This document shows positions 8,537 through 17,833 of a DNA stretch of 64,000 nt, one piece after another. Source of the DNA: an uncultured Planktomarina sp. (GTDB lineage Bacteria; Pseudomonadota; Alphaproteobacteria; Rhodobacterales; Rhodobacteraceae); contig CAJIZA010000001.1 of NCBI GenBank assembly GCA_905181815.1, forward strand, positions 682,001-746,000, given 5' to 3'. The position numbers and the translations under genes are program-made. The notes beneath the pieces were generated by a model. The model was given only the letters and a program-made list of their open reading frames with translations, did not search any database and was not told where the DNA came from. Position 1 is the stretch's first letter; every line of letters begins with the position of its first letter.

Positions 8537-9265
8537 CTAGGCCCAGGAGACCGTCGCGGGGTAGGTTTGCGCGAGGTCGGATAAGATTTGCAGGTCGTGT
8601 TCACTGATGGGGCCTGTGGCCTTGGGGCGGAAACGTTGGCGGAAGGCTTCGAGCAGGGATTGTTCGGCGGCGGCCCCTTCGGACCTGTGATAGCCAAACC
8701 GCTTGGCCGCCTCCGCGAAGGGCAGCAGGTGGCTTTGGGGGGCGCCACGGTACACGGCTAGGCCATGCTTGGCCAACTCCTGCCAATCAAACCAGCGCCC
8801 GGGGTCTTGTTTGCGTCCAGGGGCCATATCGGAGTGGCCAATCACCCCCTGCGCGGCGATGCCCCAACGCTGCATCACCTCCTTGAGCAAAGATTTGAGC
8901 GCTTGCATCTGCAGCGCCGAAAAGGCGTGATCGCCCGCATTGCACAGCTCAATACCAATGGAGGCAGAGTTCACATCTGTGCAGCCGCCCCAGGCGCCTG
9001 CGCCCGCATGCCAAGCCCGCTGCGCCTCCGGCACAAGCTGCACGGCCCCGCCCAATTGATCTAAAAAATAATGGGCCGAAACCTCATGGGCCGGATCACT
9101 CAACCGCTCAAGGGCGGCTTGCGCATTTGGCATCGCGGTGTAATGGACAACAATCAAAGACGGGGTCACTCCGCCCTTGCGCGGCCCGAAGTTCGAGGAA
9201 GAGCGCCGCTCTATGGTTAGCAGGGTCAGTTTGCCACCGCCAAGCGAAACGGCCGCGGATCCCAA
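8537..9265 (-). CDS. N-acetylmuramoyl-L-alanine amidase, Amidase_2/AmiD type
   Basis: Zinc amidase that splits the lactyl-peptide bond of murein fragments, used in peptidoglycan recycling or turnover. Features are the first zinc His in LIVVHYTAMP, a conserved VSAHYFLDQLG, the substrate segment AWHAGAGAWGG, and the second zinc site with catalytic residues in VIGHSDMAPGRKQDPG. No signal peptide is seen, which favours a cytoplasmic recycling role. The ATG at 9265 overlaps the upstream gene by 40 bp. The conserved part starts at TIERRSSSNFGPR, so a later non-ATG start (a CTG near 9230) is possible. The 3' tail resembles a peptidoglycan-binding fold. Confidence 0.85.
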   Translation of the reverse strand: MGSAAVSLGGGKLTLLTIERRSSSNFGPRKGGVTPSLIVVHYTAMPNAQAALERLSDPAHEVSAHYFLDQLGGAVQLVPEAQRAWHAGAGAWGGCTDVNSASIGIELCNAGDHAFSALQMQALKSLLKEVMQRWGIAAQGVIGHSDMAPGRKQDPGRWFDWQELAKHGLAVYRGAPQSHLLPFAEAAKRFGYHRSEGAAAEQSLLEAFRQRFRPKATGPISEHDLQILSDLAQTYPATVSWA

Positions 9266-9753
9266 CCACAGGCAAAGCCATCGCCGTCAGGATCCAAGCC
9301 AAAGACGTCACGCTTCGGCCCACCCTTGGCCAAAAAGTCCTGCTGCGCCTTATCTTTGGAGCGATAGCGATCACAGCCCCCAAAGCTGATAACCTTTAGC
9401 CCAGTGCCAAAACGATTGTAGAGTTGAACCCCGATGGGGTTATTGGTCCGAAGGGCATAATCCACCACATTGGGCCGGCGACCAGTGCGCCGCGGCAGGG
9501 CTTGCACGTCCATCACAATATATTTTGCCCGATTGGCGGCAATCCGCTCTGCATCGCTTTCCACGGTTTGCGCGGTGGCGACAACTTCAAAATCTTGTTC
9601 ATTTGAGATTTGACTGACAGGCGGAGCCTCCGAGCTTTGACCCGAAGCAGTCTCCATTACCATCTTGTTGCCGGCGCTGATGACGTCGGTCGGAACCGCG
9701 CGCTGGCACCCGCTTATTGCCAAGGCCAGAGCGATTATCACAACATACTTCAT
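9226..9753 (-). CDS. Lipoprotein with excalibur calcium-binding domain
   Basis: Predicted secreted lipoprotein: a short basic start, a hydrophobic stretch and the lipobox AISGC with the lipid-bearing Cys near residue 15. The middle is low-complexity. The C-terminus holds an excalibur motif, FGLDPDGDGFACGWDP, with Asp residues that bind Ca2+ and a conserved Cys, paired with an earlier Cys in SFGGCDRYRS. I start at the second ATG (9753) because AGGAG is then well spaced. Function is unknown. It overlaps the amidase gene, so a periplasmic or cell-envelope role is plausible. Confidence 0.78.
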   Translation of the reverse strand: MKYVVIIALALAISGCQRAVPTDVISAGNKMVMETASGQSSEAPPVSQISNEQDFEVVATAQTVESDAERIAANRAKYIVMDVQALPRRTGRRPNVVDYALRTNNPIGVQLYNRFGTGLKVISFGGCDRYRSKDKAQQDFLAKGGPKRDVFGLDPDGDGFACGWDPRPFRLAVAN

Positions 9754-9799
9754 CCGCATCTCCTATCGGCTAGGCCAGCTTAGAACTAGCAAAATGTCT

Positions 9800-11284
9800 C
9801 TATTGCCACCATTGGGTCGGCTTAGCATTAAATCCCAGCGCATTTTCTAAGGCAAATGCCGTATTGAGCAAGTCCCCCTCTTCCCAAGGACGGCCGATCA
9901 ATTGCAGCCCCAGCGGCAAGCCTTTTAAATCCAGCCCCGCTGGCACAGAAATGCCGGGCAGGCCGGCCAAGTTTACTGTGACCGTAAAGACATCAAACAA
10001 ATACATCTGGACCGGATCTGCATTGGCCATTTCCCCCAAGCCAAATGCCGCAGATGGGGTTGAGGGAGTCAAAATAGCGTCCACCCCTGTTGCGAAGACA
10101 TCATCAAAATCTTTTTTGATCAAAGCGCGCACCCGGCGAGCCCGGTTGTAATAGGCATCATAAAACCCAGCCGAGAGCACATAGGTGCCCACCATCACGC
10201 GGCGCTGTACCTCTGCGCCGAAACCTTCGGCACGAGTTTTTTCATACATTTCTGTGATACCATCGCCATTCTCTAATTTTGCCCGATGACCAAAACGCAC
10301 CCCGTCATAGCGGGCCAGATTTGAGGATGCCTCTGCCGGCGCAATTACATAATAGGCGGGCAGCGCATATTTCGTATGGGGCAAGCTGATATCTTTGACA
10401 ATCGCCCCGGCATCGCGCAGCATTTGGCGACCTTCAGACCACAGGGTCTCCAGCACATCAGGCATGCCATCCACCCGGTACTCTTTAGGAATTCCAATGG
10501 TTTTTCCGCGAATATCTCCGGTCAAGGCAGCTTCAAAATTGGGCACAGGCAGGTTCATTGAGGTGCTATCTTTGGCATCGAAGCCGCACATAGCCTCAAG
10601 CATGATTGCCGCATCGCGCACATCTTTGGTGATCGGGCCAGCTTGGTCGAGCGAGGAGGCAAAGGCCACAATGCCCCAGCGCGAGCAGCGCCCATAGGTG
10701 GGTTTGATCCCTGTAATGCCTGTGAATGCAGCGGGCTGGCGAATGGAGCCGCCCGTATCGGTACCGGTTGCCGCTAGGCAAGTCTCTGCCGCCACAGCCG
10801 CCGCCGAGCCGCCTGACGAGCCGCCCGGTGTCAGATCGCGCTCGTCGACTTTCCAAGGGTTCACCGCATTGCCATAGACCGAGGTTTCATTGGATGAGCC
10901 CATGGCAAATTCATCCATATTCAACTTGCCCACCATAACGGCGCCAGCATCAAACAGCTTTTGCGACACGGTGGATTCGTATTCGGGTTTAAATCCGTCC
11001 AAAATTGCGCTTGCCGCTTGGGTCGCGACGCCTTTGGTGCAAAACAGATCTTTCATGCCAATCGGCAACCCACACATATCGGGCGCATCGCCCGCCTGGA
11101 TTCGCGCGTCTGCAGCCTTGGCTTGGCTTCGGGCAATCTCTGAGGTGTCATGCACGAAGGCGTTCAAAGGCTTGGACGCGGCAACCGCTACAAGCGAGGC
11201 TTCTGTCAGCTCAACGGCAGTGGTTTCGCCGGCCCGCAGAGCATCGCGGGCACCGGCCAGTGTGAGTTTCATCAAATCAGACAT
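9800..11284 (-). CDS. gatA: Asp-tRNA(Asn)/Glu-tRNA(Gln) amidotransferase subunit A
   Basis: Glutaminase subunit of the GatCAB complex, which makes Gln-tRNA(Gln) and Asn-tRNA(Asn) from mischarged tRNAs. It has the amidase signature with the Ser-cisSer-Lys triad: a Lys in [14 protein letters not shown] near residue 80, the Ser-rich loop [16 protein letters not shown] near 155, and [14 protein letters not shown] with the nucleophilic Ser near 178. Length (494) is normal. The start codon shares one base with the gatC stop (TAATG), so translation is coupled. gatB is not in the window. Confidence 0.97.
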   Translation of the reverse strand: MSDLMKLTLAGARDALRAGETTAVELTEASLVAVAASKPLNAFVHDTSEIARSQAKAADARIQAGDAPDMCGLPIGMKDLFCTKGVATQAASAILDGFKPEYESTVSQKLFDAGAVMVGKLNMDEFAMGSSNETSVYGNAVNPWKVDERDLTPGGSSGGSAAAVAAETCLAATGTDTGGSIRQPAAFTGITGIKPTYGRCSRWGIVAFASSLDQAGPITKDVRDAAIMLEAMCGFDAKDSTSMNLPVPNFEAALTGDIRGKTIGIPKEYRVDGMPDVLETLWSEGRQMLRDAGAIVKDISLPHTKYALPAYYVIAPAEASSNLARYDGVRFGHRAKLENGDGITEMYEKTRAEGFGAEVQRRVMVGTYVLSAGFYDAYYNRARRVRALIKKDFDDVFATGVDAILTPSTPSAAFGLGEMANADPVQMYLFDVFTVTVNLAGLPGISVPAGLDLKGLPLGLQLIGRPWEEGDLLNTAFALENALGFNAKPTQWWQ

Positions 11285-11571
11285 TATTCCACCACCATCG
11301 GCACAGCAAAAAATCCCTCACGCGCATCGGGCGCATTGGCGAGCACAGCCGCTTGCTGATCGCCATCGGTCACAGCATCGTCCCGGCGGTAAAGCCGTTG
11401 CGGCGTGACAGAGATCATCGGCTCGACCCCTTCCACAACCACTTCGTTCAACTGTTCAATAAAGCCTAAAATATTGGTGAACTCCTGAGCCAAGGCGGGT
11501 AAATCTACCTCTTCCACCTTGATCCGAGCGAGCTTGGCCACGCGTCCGGCGGTTTTTGTGTCGATCGACAT
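11284..11571 (-). CDS. gatC: Asp-tRNA(Asn)/Glu-tRNA(Gln) amidotransferase subunit C
   Basis: Small stabilising subunit of GatCAB, 95 residues. Family features are [20 protein letters not shown] at the N-terminus, [21 protein letters not shown] in the middle and a C-terminal RDDAVTDG segment ending in [16 protein letters not shown]. It is directly coupled to gatA downstream. The ATG at 11571 is preceded by GGATCACCC-type sequence. Its separation from gatB is common in this group. Confidence 0.95.
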   Translation of the reverse strand: MSIDTKTAGRVAKLARIKVEEVDLPALAQEFTNILGFIEQLNEVVVEGVEPMISVTPQRLYRRDDAVTDGDQQAAVLANAPDAREGFFAVPMVVE

Positions 11572-11657
11572 GGGTGATCCTTCACTATTTCAGTTGCTTC
11601 TTCGCTTACTAACTTGGGATTTGGACCTTGCCAAGGGCCCTAGCGGCTCCCTTCCCA

Positions 11658-12110
11658 TCACGAGCGTTTTTGCGCGAAAAAATTTTGCAAGAGTGCGGCA
11701 CAGTCGTCTTCTGATATACCACCGATCACCTCTGGCCTGTGATGGCTTTGCGGGTGGGAAAACACGCGGGCGCCATGGTCTGTGCCACCAGATTTCGGAT
11801 CCGCGGCCCCGTAAATCACCCGTGCTATTCGCGCATGGGCCAAAGCTCCGGCACACATGGCGCAGGGCTCAAGGGTGACATAGAGCGTGTATCCGGCCAA
11901 GCGCTCTTGCCCCAAAGCCGCCGCAGCGGCCCTGATCACTAAGATTTCCGCATGGGCTGTCGGGTCGCAATCGCGCCGCGTCCGGTTGCCAGCCTTTGCC
12001 ACAATTTCGCCGCGCGTATCGACCAATACCGCACCCACCGGCACCTCACCAGCCTCGGCCGCCTGCCGCGCCTCGATTAGGGCCAAATCCATTTGACTGT
12101 TAAAACCCAT
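11658..12110 (-). CDS. tadA: tRNA-specific adenosine deaminase
   Basis: Converts A34 to inosine in the anticodon of tRNA-Arg(ACG). It has the cytidine/deoxycytidylate deaminase fold with the zinc and catalytic motif HAE in DPTAHAEILVI near residue 60 and the PCAMCAGAL zinc cysteines near 90. Length is 150. A later Met (MDLALIEARQ, residue 7) is an alternative start; the ATG at 12110 has GGGGATGA just upstream. It is divergent from the pseudouridine synthase gene by 45 bp. Confidence 0.93.
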   Translation of the reverse strand: MGFNSQMDLALIEARQAAEAGEVPVGAVLVDTRGEIVAKAGNRTRRDCDPTAHAEILVIRAAAAALGQERLAGYTLYVTLEPCAMCAGALAHARIARVIYGAADPKSGGTDHGARVFSHPQSHHRPEVIGGISEDDCAALLQNFFAQKRS

Positions 12111-12155
12111 TCATCCCCGCTTGGCTTTGCTTTCAACACAGTCTAAGCCGAGCCC

Positions 12156-12938
12156 ATGGCAGATGGAACACCAAAGGGCGATCGGATCGCCAAAGTTTTG
12201 GCCCGCGCAGGCGTGGCCTCAAGGCGCGATAGTGAAAAACTGATTGAAGCGGGCCGGATCAAAGTGAATGGCAGAAAGATATTCAGCCCAGCGCTGAACG
12301 TCCAAGCCAGCGATAAGATCGAATTCGACGGTGAACCGATTGAGCCACCCGAAGAGCCCCGGCTTTGGCTCTATCACAAACCCATCGGCCTCGTGACCAG
12401 CGCCCGCGACGAGAAAGGCCGCGAGACCGTGTTCGACAAATTACCCGAAGGGCTGCCGCGCGTGGTTTCTGTTGGGCGATTGGATATGAATTCCGAAGGT
12501 CTGTTGCTGCTGACCAATGATGGCGGATTAAAACGCACCCTAGAGCTGCCCAGTACCGGCTGGACCCGGCGCTACCGAGTCCGCATCAAAGGCTATCCGC
12601 GCGAAGGGGCCTTTGAGCCTTTGACCCAAGGCATCACTGTGGACGGCGAGCGTTTTCAGCCAATGACCATTCAAGTGGATCGGCAAACCGGAGCAAACTT
12701 TTGGCTGACCATTGGCCTGAAAGAAGGTAAAAATCGTGAAATTCGACGGGCTATGGAGTTTTTAGGCTTTACTGTGAACCGTCTAATCCGCATTTCTTAC
12801 GGTCCGTTTCAGCTGCGCGAATTGAAGCCAGGCGAGGTAGAAGAGGTCAAACGCCGGGTGCTAGCCGATCAATTGGGTTGGTCAATTAAACCCAAGGTTT
12901 TGCCGCGCAAATCCCGTGGCCCAAGCCGCAATAAATAG
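12156..12938 (+). CDS. rluB: 23S rRNA pseudouridine synthase RluB family
   Basis: RsuA/RluB-type enzyme that isomerises a uridine in rRNA, most likely U2605 of 23S rRNA. An S4 RNA-binding domain occupies about residues 8-65 (RIAKVLARAGVASRRDSEKLI). The catalytic domain contains VGRLDMNSEGLLLLTNDG with the nucleophilic Asp near residue 111, the LKEGKNREIRRAMEFLG segment, and VNRLIRISYGPFQL near the end. The C-terminal tail is basic. Assignment to RluB rather than RluE/RsuA rests on the intact S4 domain and overall resemblance. Confidence 0.85.
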   Translation: MADGTPKGDRIAKVLARAGVASRRDSEKLIEAGRIKVNGRKIFSPALNVQASDKIEFDGEPIEPPEEPRLWLYHKPIGLVTSARDEKGRETVFDKLPEGLPRVVSVGRLDMNSEGLLLLTNDGGLKRTLELPSTGWTRRYRVRIKGYPREGAFEPLTQGITVDGERFQPMTIQVDRQTGANFWLTIGLKEGKNREIRRAMEFLGFTVNRLIRISYGPFQLRELKPGEVEEVKRRVLADQLGWSIKPKVLPRKSRGPSRNK

Positions 12939-12952
12939 GTCAAAGCGGCCCC

Positions 12953-14020
12953 TCAGGTGCCAATGCCAGCTGGATCAAAGGCGGTGGCTTTGACTATGGC
13001 AAAAATGTTCTGCCCCACTGACAGCGCCATTTTTTGGGCCGAATATTGCGTCACACGGGCCAAAAACAGCGTCTCGCCAGTTTTGAATTGCACCATCACT
13101 CCCGGTCCCTGACCCAAATGCAGCTCCGTGATTGTCCCTTCAAAGACATTGAGTGCAGAGAGGCCACTGGGCTTCTCACGCGCTAAAACAATATCCTGCG
13201 CCGGGATGCGAATGCGAATGTTGCGGCCTTTCGTTTGGTTTAACTCCGGTAAAATCAAATGGCCACCGTCAAAGCCCATGACCGTAAGCCCAGTGGTGGG
13301 ATCAGGTGCCATAACCTGTCCCGAAATCACCGTGCCCGCCGCGCGCACGCCAAGGTAAGGCACCGCGGCCGGATCCGATAGGATCGCCTCAACAGGTCCA
13401 GACAATACACTGCGCCCAGCCTGCATCAACACGATGTGATCGGCCAATCGCGCCATTTCAGCGGCATCATGGGTGACATAGAGAATAGGAATATCCGTAA
13501 GGTCGCGCAGCCTTTCTAGATAGGGTAGTATCCTATGCTTCAATCCTTGATCCAAAGCAGAGAGCGGCTCGTCCAAACACAGGCATTTTGGCGCGCTCAA
13601 CAAGGCGCGTCCGAGCGCTACCCGCTGCGCTTCCCCGCCAGACAGGGCAAAAGGCGTCCGTTCCAGAAGATTGCCAAGCTTCAACAGGGCGATGACTTCA
13701 TCAAAGCTCTGCCGCGCCACTGGTCGGCCCATTTTTTGCGCAAATTTCAAATTGCCAAGGACATTTAGATGCGGCAGTAACCGAGGCTCTTGAAAAAGAT
13801 AACCGACGGCGCGCCTGTGTGCGGGCCGGTTAGTCATATCCAATCCATCAATCACAATCTGCCCGCGATCCACCGGTTCCAGCCCGGCCACGGACCGCAG
13901 TAATGTCGTCTTACCACAGCCCGAAGGGCCAAAAACCACAGTCACCCCCGCCGGAGCGGTGATCTGAACCTCCAGTGTGAAACGCCCTCGCTTTACGTGA
14001 ATGTCGAGGTCTAAACTCAT
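12953..14020 (-). CDS. modC: Molybdate ABC transporter ATP-binding protein
   Basis: ATPase of the ModABC high-affinity molybdate importer. The Walker A sequence GPSGCGKTT lies near residue 32, the signature LSGGEAQRVALGRAL near 126 and Walker B CLCLDEPLSAL near 148. The C-terminal part (about 230-355) carries a Mop/TOBE molybdate-binding domain (IRIRIPAQDIVLA and TQYSAQKMALSVG), which senses cytoplasmic molybdate. It overlaps modB by 4 bp. The three genes form a single minus-strand operon. Confidence 0.95.
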   Translation of the reverse strand: MSLDLDIHVKRGRFTLEVQITAPAGVTVVFGPSGCGKTTLLRSVAGLEPVDRGQIVIDGLDMTNRPAHRRAVGYLFQEPRLLPHLNVLGNLKFAQKMGRPVARQSFDEVIALLKLGNLLERTPFALSGGEAQRVALGRALLSAPKCLCLDEPLSALDQGLKHRILPYLERLRDLTDIPILYVTHDAAEMARLADHIVLMQAGRSVLSGPVEAILSDPAAVPYLGVRAAGTVISGQVMAPDPTTGLTVMGFDGGHLILPELNQTKGRNIRIRIPAQDIVLAREKPSGLSALNVFEGTITELHLGQGPGVMVQFKTGETLFLARVTQYSAQKMALSVGQNIFAIVKATAFDPAGIGT

Positions 14021-14703
14021 CGACGCACCATTTTTCTGGCCAATACTTCCGACAGCAACAGCGCCCCAAAAGACAAAATCAACGATAGGGTAATCATCCG
14101 CCCCACGGCCGCCTCTTGACCCGGCACTTGCAACACTGCGTAAATTGCGGAGGCCAGGGTTTGCGTCTCGCCGGGAATGTTGGAGACGAAGGTAATGGTC
14201 GCCCCAAATTCTCCCAAAGCCTTGGCAAATCCAACCACTGCCCCAGCAACGAGACCCGGCAAAATCAGCGGCAAGGTGACAAAAGAAAAGACCTTGATCG
14301 GCGATGCGCCCAGGGTGCCGGCGGCCTCTTCAAGCCGCGGATCCACCGCCTCCAAGGCAAGACGAATGGCCCGTACAATCAGCGGAAATGCCATAACCGC
14401 CGCCGCCAGCGCAGCCCCGGCTGAGGTAAAAGCCAATTGCACCCCCAGCGCCTCCAGCACAGGGCCAAAGGTGCCTTTGCGGCCAAACGCCACCAATAAA
14501 AGATAGCCCGTAACAACCGGTGGCAAGACCAAGGGCAAATGTACCAGCGCATTGAGCAGCCCATGCCCCCAAAACCTATACCTCGCAAGTACATAAGCCA
14601 CCGCGACCGCCAACGGTAGGCTAAGGGCCACGGCCACCAAAGCCACCCAAAGCGACAGGCGCAGCGCGTCCAGCTCAACCGGGCTGACGGCAAACAAGCT
14701 CAT
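14017..14703 (-). CDS. modB: Molybdate ABC transporter permease
   Basis: Inner-membrane subunit of ModABC, 228 residues with about five to six transmembrane helices. The coupling EAA loop is EEAAGTLGASPIKVFSFVTLPL, contacting ModC, followed by GLVAGAVVGFAKALGEFGATI, a segment typical of ModB and CysT/CysW permeases. Start and stop overlap those of modA and modC by 4 bp each, so expression is coupled. The neighbours make molybdate (rather than sulfate) the clear choice. Confidence 0.95.
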   Translation of the reverse strand: MSLFAVSPVELDALRLSLWVALVAVALSLPLAVAVAYVLARYRFWGHGLLNALVHLPLVLPPVVTGYLLLVAFGRKGTFGPVLEALGVQLAFTSAGAALAAAVMAFPLIVRAIRLALEAVDPRLEEAAGTLGASPIKVFSFVTLPLILPGLVAGAVVGFAKALGEFGATITFVSNIPGETQTLASAIYAVLQVPGQEAAVGRMITLSLILSFGALLLSEVLARKMVRR

Positions 14704-15443
14704 GGCGCCAAAAACCCATAGGCCACAAATACCTCACGGCCCTTTGGCCCGGCCAGATAGGCCACAACCGCCTCACCGCGCGCGGTCACCGAAGCAGCGA
14801 GATAGCGCACCGGATCATGCGTTTCTGCCACAATATCAGCCACAACAAAGACGCCTGGCGCACTGCGGACATCGGAGGCATAGAGCAGGCCTAAAGGGCT
14901 TTCTTGCCGCAAAACAGAGATCAAACTGGCGCGCGCATTGTCCTGTTGTGCCAAATGCGGCCGTAAATCTTGCAATAGCCCCAATGTCGTTAAGGCTTGT
15001 GCGGCGTAAATACCCAAAGGCACGGAAGAAATCAGCGGCACCGCCAAACGTCCACCTTGTAAGCGCGCCATAATATCGTCCAAGTCCAAAGTCACAGCTG
15101 CGGGGGTTGCCGAGGCCAGCACCAAACGGTTCGAGGCAATCATGCAAGCAGGTTGGCTCAATACACCCGCATCGTGAACAAAGCGCATCCAATCAGAGCT
15201 GGCTGACACAAAGACATCTGCCGGAGCACCCTGATCAATCTGCCGAGCCAAAACGCTGGAGGCGGCATAGGACAGGCGCAGCACCTGACCGGTTTCGCGT
15301 ACGTATTTCAGAGCAATGGCATCAAGCGCAGGCTTCATACTGGCCGCGGCAAAAATATCTATCGGTTGCGCCGCGCAAAGACCCGCTCCAAATAACACAA
15401 CGCAGGCCCCCCCAACCCACGCAATGCGCCGGATCTGGGACAT
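14700..15443 (-). CDS. modA: Molybdate ABC transporter substrate-binding protein
   Basis: Periplasmic molybdate/tungstate binding protein. From the ATG at 15443 there is a signal peptide with a short basic start and a hydrophobic core ending in CAAQP near residue 25. The mature protein starts with IDIFAAASMKPALDAIA, the ModA oxyanion-binding opening, and has SYAASSVLARQIDQGAPADVF near residue 65. Earlier in-frame ATGs at 15488 and 15527 would give an overlong N-terminus. No convincing ribosome site marks the start, so it is chosen on the signal peptide. First gene of modABC. Confidence 0.9.
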   Translation of the reverse strand: MSQIRRIAWVGGACVVLFGAGLCAAQPIDIFAAASMKPALDAIALKYVRETGQVLRLSYAASSVLARQIDQGAPADVFVSASSDWMRFVHDAGVLSQPACMIASNRLVLASATPAAVTLDLDDIMARLQGGRLAVPLISSVPLGIYAAQALTTLGLLQDLRPHLAQQDNARASLISVLRQESPLGLLYASDVRSAPGVFVVADIVAETHDPVRYLAASVTARGEAVVAYLAGPKGREVFVAYGFLAP

Positions 15444-15536
15444 AATATCAAAAAGATTTTTCAAAGGGCCATGCTTTTGTATATTCATCTCACCTGTGTT
15501 ATAAACATTCAGCAACAATGAAAACAACTCCGCACT

Positions 15537-15998
15537 ATGAGCCCCTCAAAGCCTAAATCTCTGCCCCTTTCGATCGACCCTACACAAAAACGCATGGCGC
15601 GGGCGCAATTTGGTGCCCTGTGTTATCGTGTCGAAGAGGGGGCGGTGCAAGTATTGCTCATCACCTCCCGGCGCACAAAGCGCTGGATTGTACCTAAGGG
15701 ATGGCCTGAACATGGCTTAACCCCTGCGGAAAGCGCCGCCAATGAAGCGCGCGAAGAGGCTGGCGTCACTGGCAAAGTCAAACGGCGCCCCATTGGCGTT
15801 TACGGCTATGAAAAAAATGTAGAAAATGCAGATTCCCTCCCCTGCATCGTGACGCTTTATGCGCTCAAAGTGAAGAAACAAAGCGACACCTACCCCGAAG
15901 AATCCGAACGCCAACGCCAATGGTTTTGCTGCGAGGAGGCCGCAAGCCGCGTGGCCGAACCGGAACTGGCACGATTGATTAAGGCTTTTGCGCCATAA
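15537..15998 (+). CDS. Nudix hydrolase
   Basis: Cytosolic pyrophosphohydrolase of the Nudix family, 153 residues. The Nudix box is visible as GWPEHGLTPAESAANEAREE followed by AGV (consensus G-x5-E-x7-RE-U-x-EE-x-G-U). The preceding RWIVPKGW resembles diadenosine or diphosphoinositol polyphosphate phosphohydrolases. The true substrate cannot be read off; ApnA/ADP-sugar cleavage are typical alternatives. It is divergent from modA; the gene downstream is a DUF1178 protein, an arrangement with no obvious functional link. Confidence 0.88.
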   Translation: MSPSKPKSLPLSIDPTQKRMARAQFGALCYRVEEGAVQVLLITSRRTKRWIVPKGWPEHGLTPAESAANEAREEAGVTGKVKRRPIGVYGYEKNVENADSLPCIVTLYALKVKKQSDTYPEESERQRQWFCCEEAASRVAEPELARLIKAFAP

Positions 15999-16073
15999 TG
16001 TGTGGGCGATCTCGCCTCTTGATTTAAGCGGCGCAATCACTCAAGTACAGATTAACCGCCAAGGAGCATCCCC

Positions 16074-16496
16074 GTGATCCACTTTTCACTTAAATGTAGT
16101 CAGAACCATAGCTTTGACAGCTGGTTCCAATCCTCAGATGCCTTTGAAAAATTGGCAAAAGCGGGGATGCTGACCTGTGCGGAATGTGGCGATCGCGCGG
16201 TTGAAAAATCGCTCATGACCCCGAAAATTTCGACCCAAAGCCCATCAGAAAGCCACGCCTTCAGCGCGCCGATGAGTGAAGCCGAGCGCAATTTGGCCAA
16301 GATGAAGCGAGAAATCGAAGCCAATTCCGATTACGTTGGCATGAATTTCGCCCATGAGGCCCGCGCCATGCATATCGGGGAGAGTCCCGCCCGAGCCATC
16401 TACGGAGAGGCCAAGGCCGAGGAGGCCAAATCTCTGATCGAAGACGGAATCCCCGTCGCCCCGCTGCCCTTTGTGCCGAAGCGTCACACAAATTAG
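16074..16496 (+). CDS. DUF1178 family protein
   Basis: Conserved alphaproteobacterial protein of unknown function, 140 residues. It begins MIHFSLKCSQNHSFDSWFQS and contains a probable zinc ribbon half-site, LTCAECGD, paired with the N-terminal Cys-x-x-x-His region. The C-terminus ends with the family segment EEAKSLIEDGIPVAPLPFVP. The start is the ATG at 16074 with AAGGAGCATCCCCGTG just upstream. No membrane segment is present. I cannot assign a function; only the family is recognised. Confidence 0.88.
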   Translation: MIHFSLKCSQNHSFDSWFQSSDAFEKLAKAGMLTCAECGDRAVEKSLMTPKISTQSPSESHAFSAPMSEAERNLAKMKREIEANSDYVGMNFAHEARAMHIGESPARAIYGEAKAEEAKSLIEDGIPVAPLPFVPKRHTN

Positions 16497-16580
16497 AGTG
16501 AGAAACCGGGCAGGCTACCCTTGCCCTTGGGCGCACAACAGCCTAACACCCCGCCGAAACTGCACAAAGTTGGATGACAT

Positions 16581-17819
16581 ATGCCTCGTTTGGTAATGAA
16601 ATTTGGCGGCACATCAGTGGCCAATCTTGATCATATTCGGAATGCTGCCAAGCGCGTACGGCTGGAAGTTTCCAAGGGCTATGATGTGATTGTTATTGTC
16701 TCAGCCATGTCCGGTAAAACCAATGAGTTGGTGGGCTGGGTCAACGATACCTCGGCCCTTTACGACGCACGCGAATATGATGCTGTGGTCTCCTCTGGTG
16801 AGAATGTCACCGCAGGCCTAATGGCTCTGACATTGCAAGAAATGGACATCCCTGCGCGCAGCTGGCAAGGCTGGCAAGTACCAGTGCAGACCACCAGCGC
16901 ACATGCCAATGCCCGCATTGAAGCCATTCCCTCCGCAAATTTGGACGAAAAATTTGCCCAAGGCATGCGCGTGGCTGTGGTAGCCGGGTTCCAGGGGGTC
17001 AGCCCAGAGGGCCGGATCACAACCCTTGGGCGCGGCGGGTCTGACACCACGGCTGTGGCCTTTGCTGCGGCCTTCAATGCAGAACGCTGTGACATTTATA
17101 CCGATGTCGATGGGGTCTATACCACCGACCCGCGCATATCGAGCAAGGCACGCAAACTCGACAAGATTGCTTTTGAAGAGATGCTAGAGCTGGCCTCTTT
17201 GGGTGCAAAAGTTCTGCAAACCCGCTCTGTCGAATTGGCCATGCGGTTCAACGTACGCCTAAGGGTGCTTAGCTCATTCGAAGACCCATCAGATACAGCA
17301 GGTACATTGGTATGTTCCGAGGAGGAAATCATGGAATCAAATGTAGTGGCCGGAGTTGCGTATAGCCGGGATGAAGCAAAAATGACCCTTATTTCCGTTG
17401 CCGACCGCCCAGGAATCGCCGCCGCCATTTTTGGCCCGCTGTCGGAAGCCGGGGTAAATGTCGACATGATCGTTCAGAACATCTCCGAAGATGGCCGAAC
17501 TGATATGACCTTCTCGTGCCCAACTGACCAGGTATTGCGCGCAGAAAAAGCCATGCAAACCGCCAAGGATGAAGGCAACATCAACTATCATGACCTGGTG
17601 GCCGATGAAGCTGTGGCAAAAGTCTCCGTCGTGGGCATCGGCATGCGCAGCCATGCGGGCGTGGCCGCGCAAATGTTCCGGGCGCTCCACCATGAGGGGA
17701 TCAATATTAAGGTTATCACAACCTCGGAGATAAAAATTTCTGTCCTCATAGAGCGGAAATATATGGAATTGGCCGTTCAGACCCTGCATGATGCTTTTGA
17801 GTTGGAAAAAGCAGCCTAG
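16581..17819 (+). CDS. lysC: Aspartate kinase
   Basis: First step of the aspartate pathway (Lys, Thr, Met, diaminopimelate): phosphorylates L-aspartate. The kinase domain starts MPRLVMKFGGTSVANLDHIR and has GRGGSDTTAVAFAAAF and DIYTDVDGVYTTDPR near residues 155-195. The C-terminal part (from about 255) is a pair of ACT domains (LISVADRPGIAAAIFGPL and KVSVVGIGMRSHAGVAAQMF) that give feedback control by Lys/Thr. Length (412) fits a monofunctional class. Internal TTTT-free GAGGAGG before Met 251 could drive a short beta subunit, as in some bacteria; this is speculative. Confidence 0.96.
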   Translation: MPRLVMKFGGTSVANLDHIRNAAKRVRLEVSKGYDVIVIVSAMSGKTNELVGWVNDTSALYDAREYDAVVSSGENVTAGLMALTLQEMDIPARSWQGWQVPVQTTSAHANARIEAIPSANLDEKFAQGMRVAVVAGFQGVSPEGRITTLGRGGSDTTAVAFAAAFNAERCDIYTDVDGVYTTDPRISSKARKLDKIAFEEMLELASLGAKVLQTRSVELAMRFNVRLRVLSSFEDPSDTAGTLVCSEEEIMESNVVAGVAYSRDEAKMTLISVADRPGIAAAIFGPLSEAGVNVDMIVQNISEDGRTDMTFSCPTDQVLRAEKAMQTAKDEGNINYHDLVADEAVAKVSVVGIGMRSHAGVAAQMFRALHHEGINIKVITTSEIKISVLIERKYMELAVQTLHDAFELEKAA

Positions 17820-17833
17820 GGGCACCGGTCTAA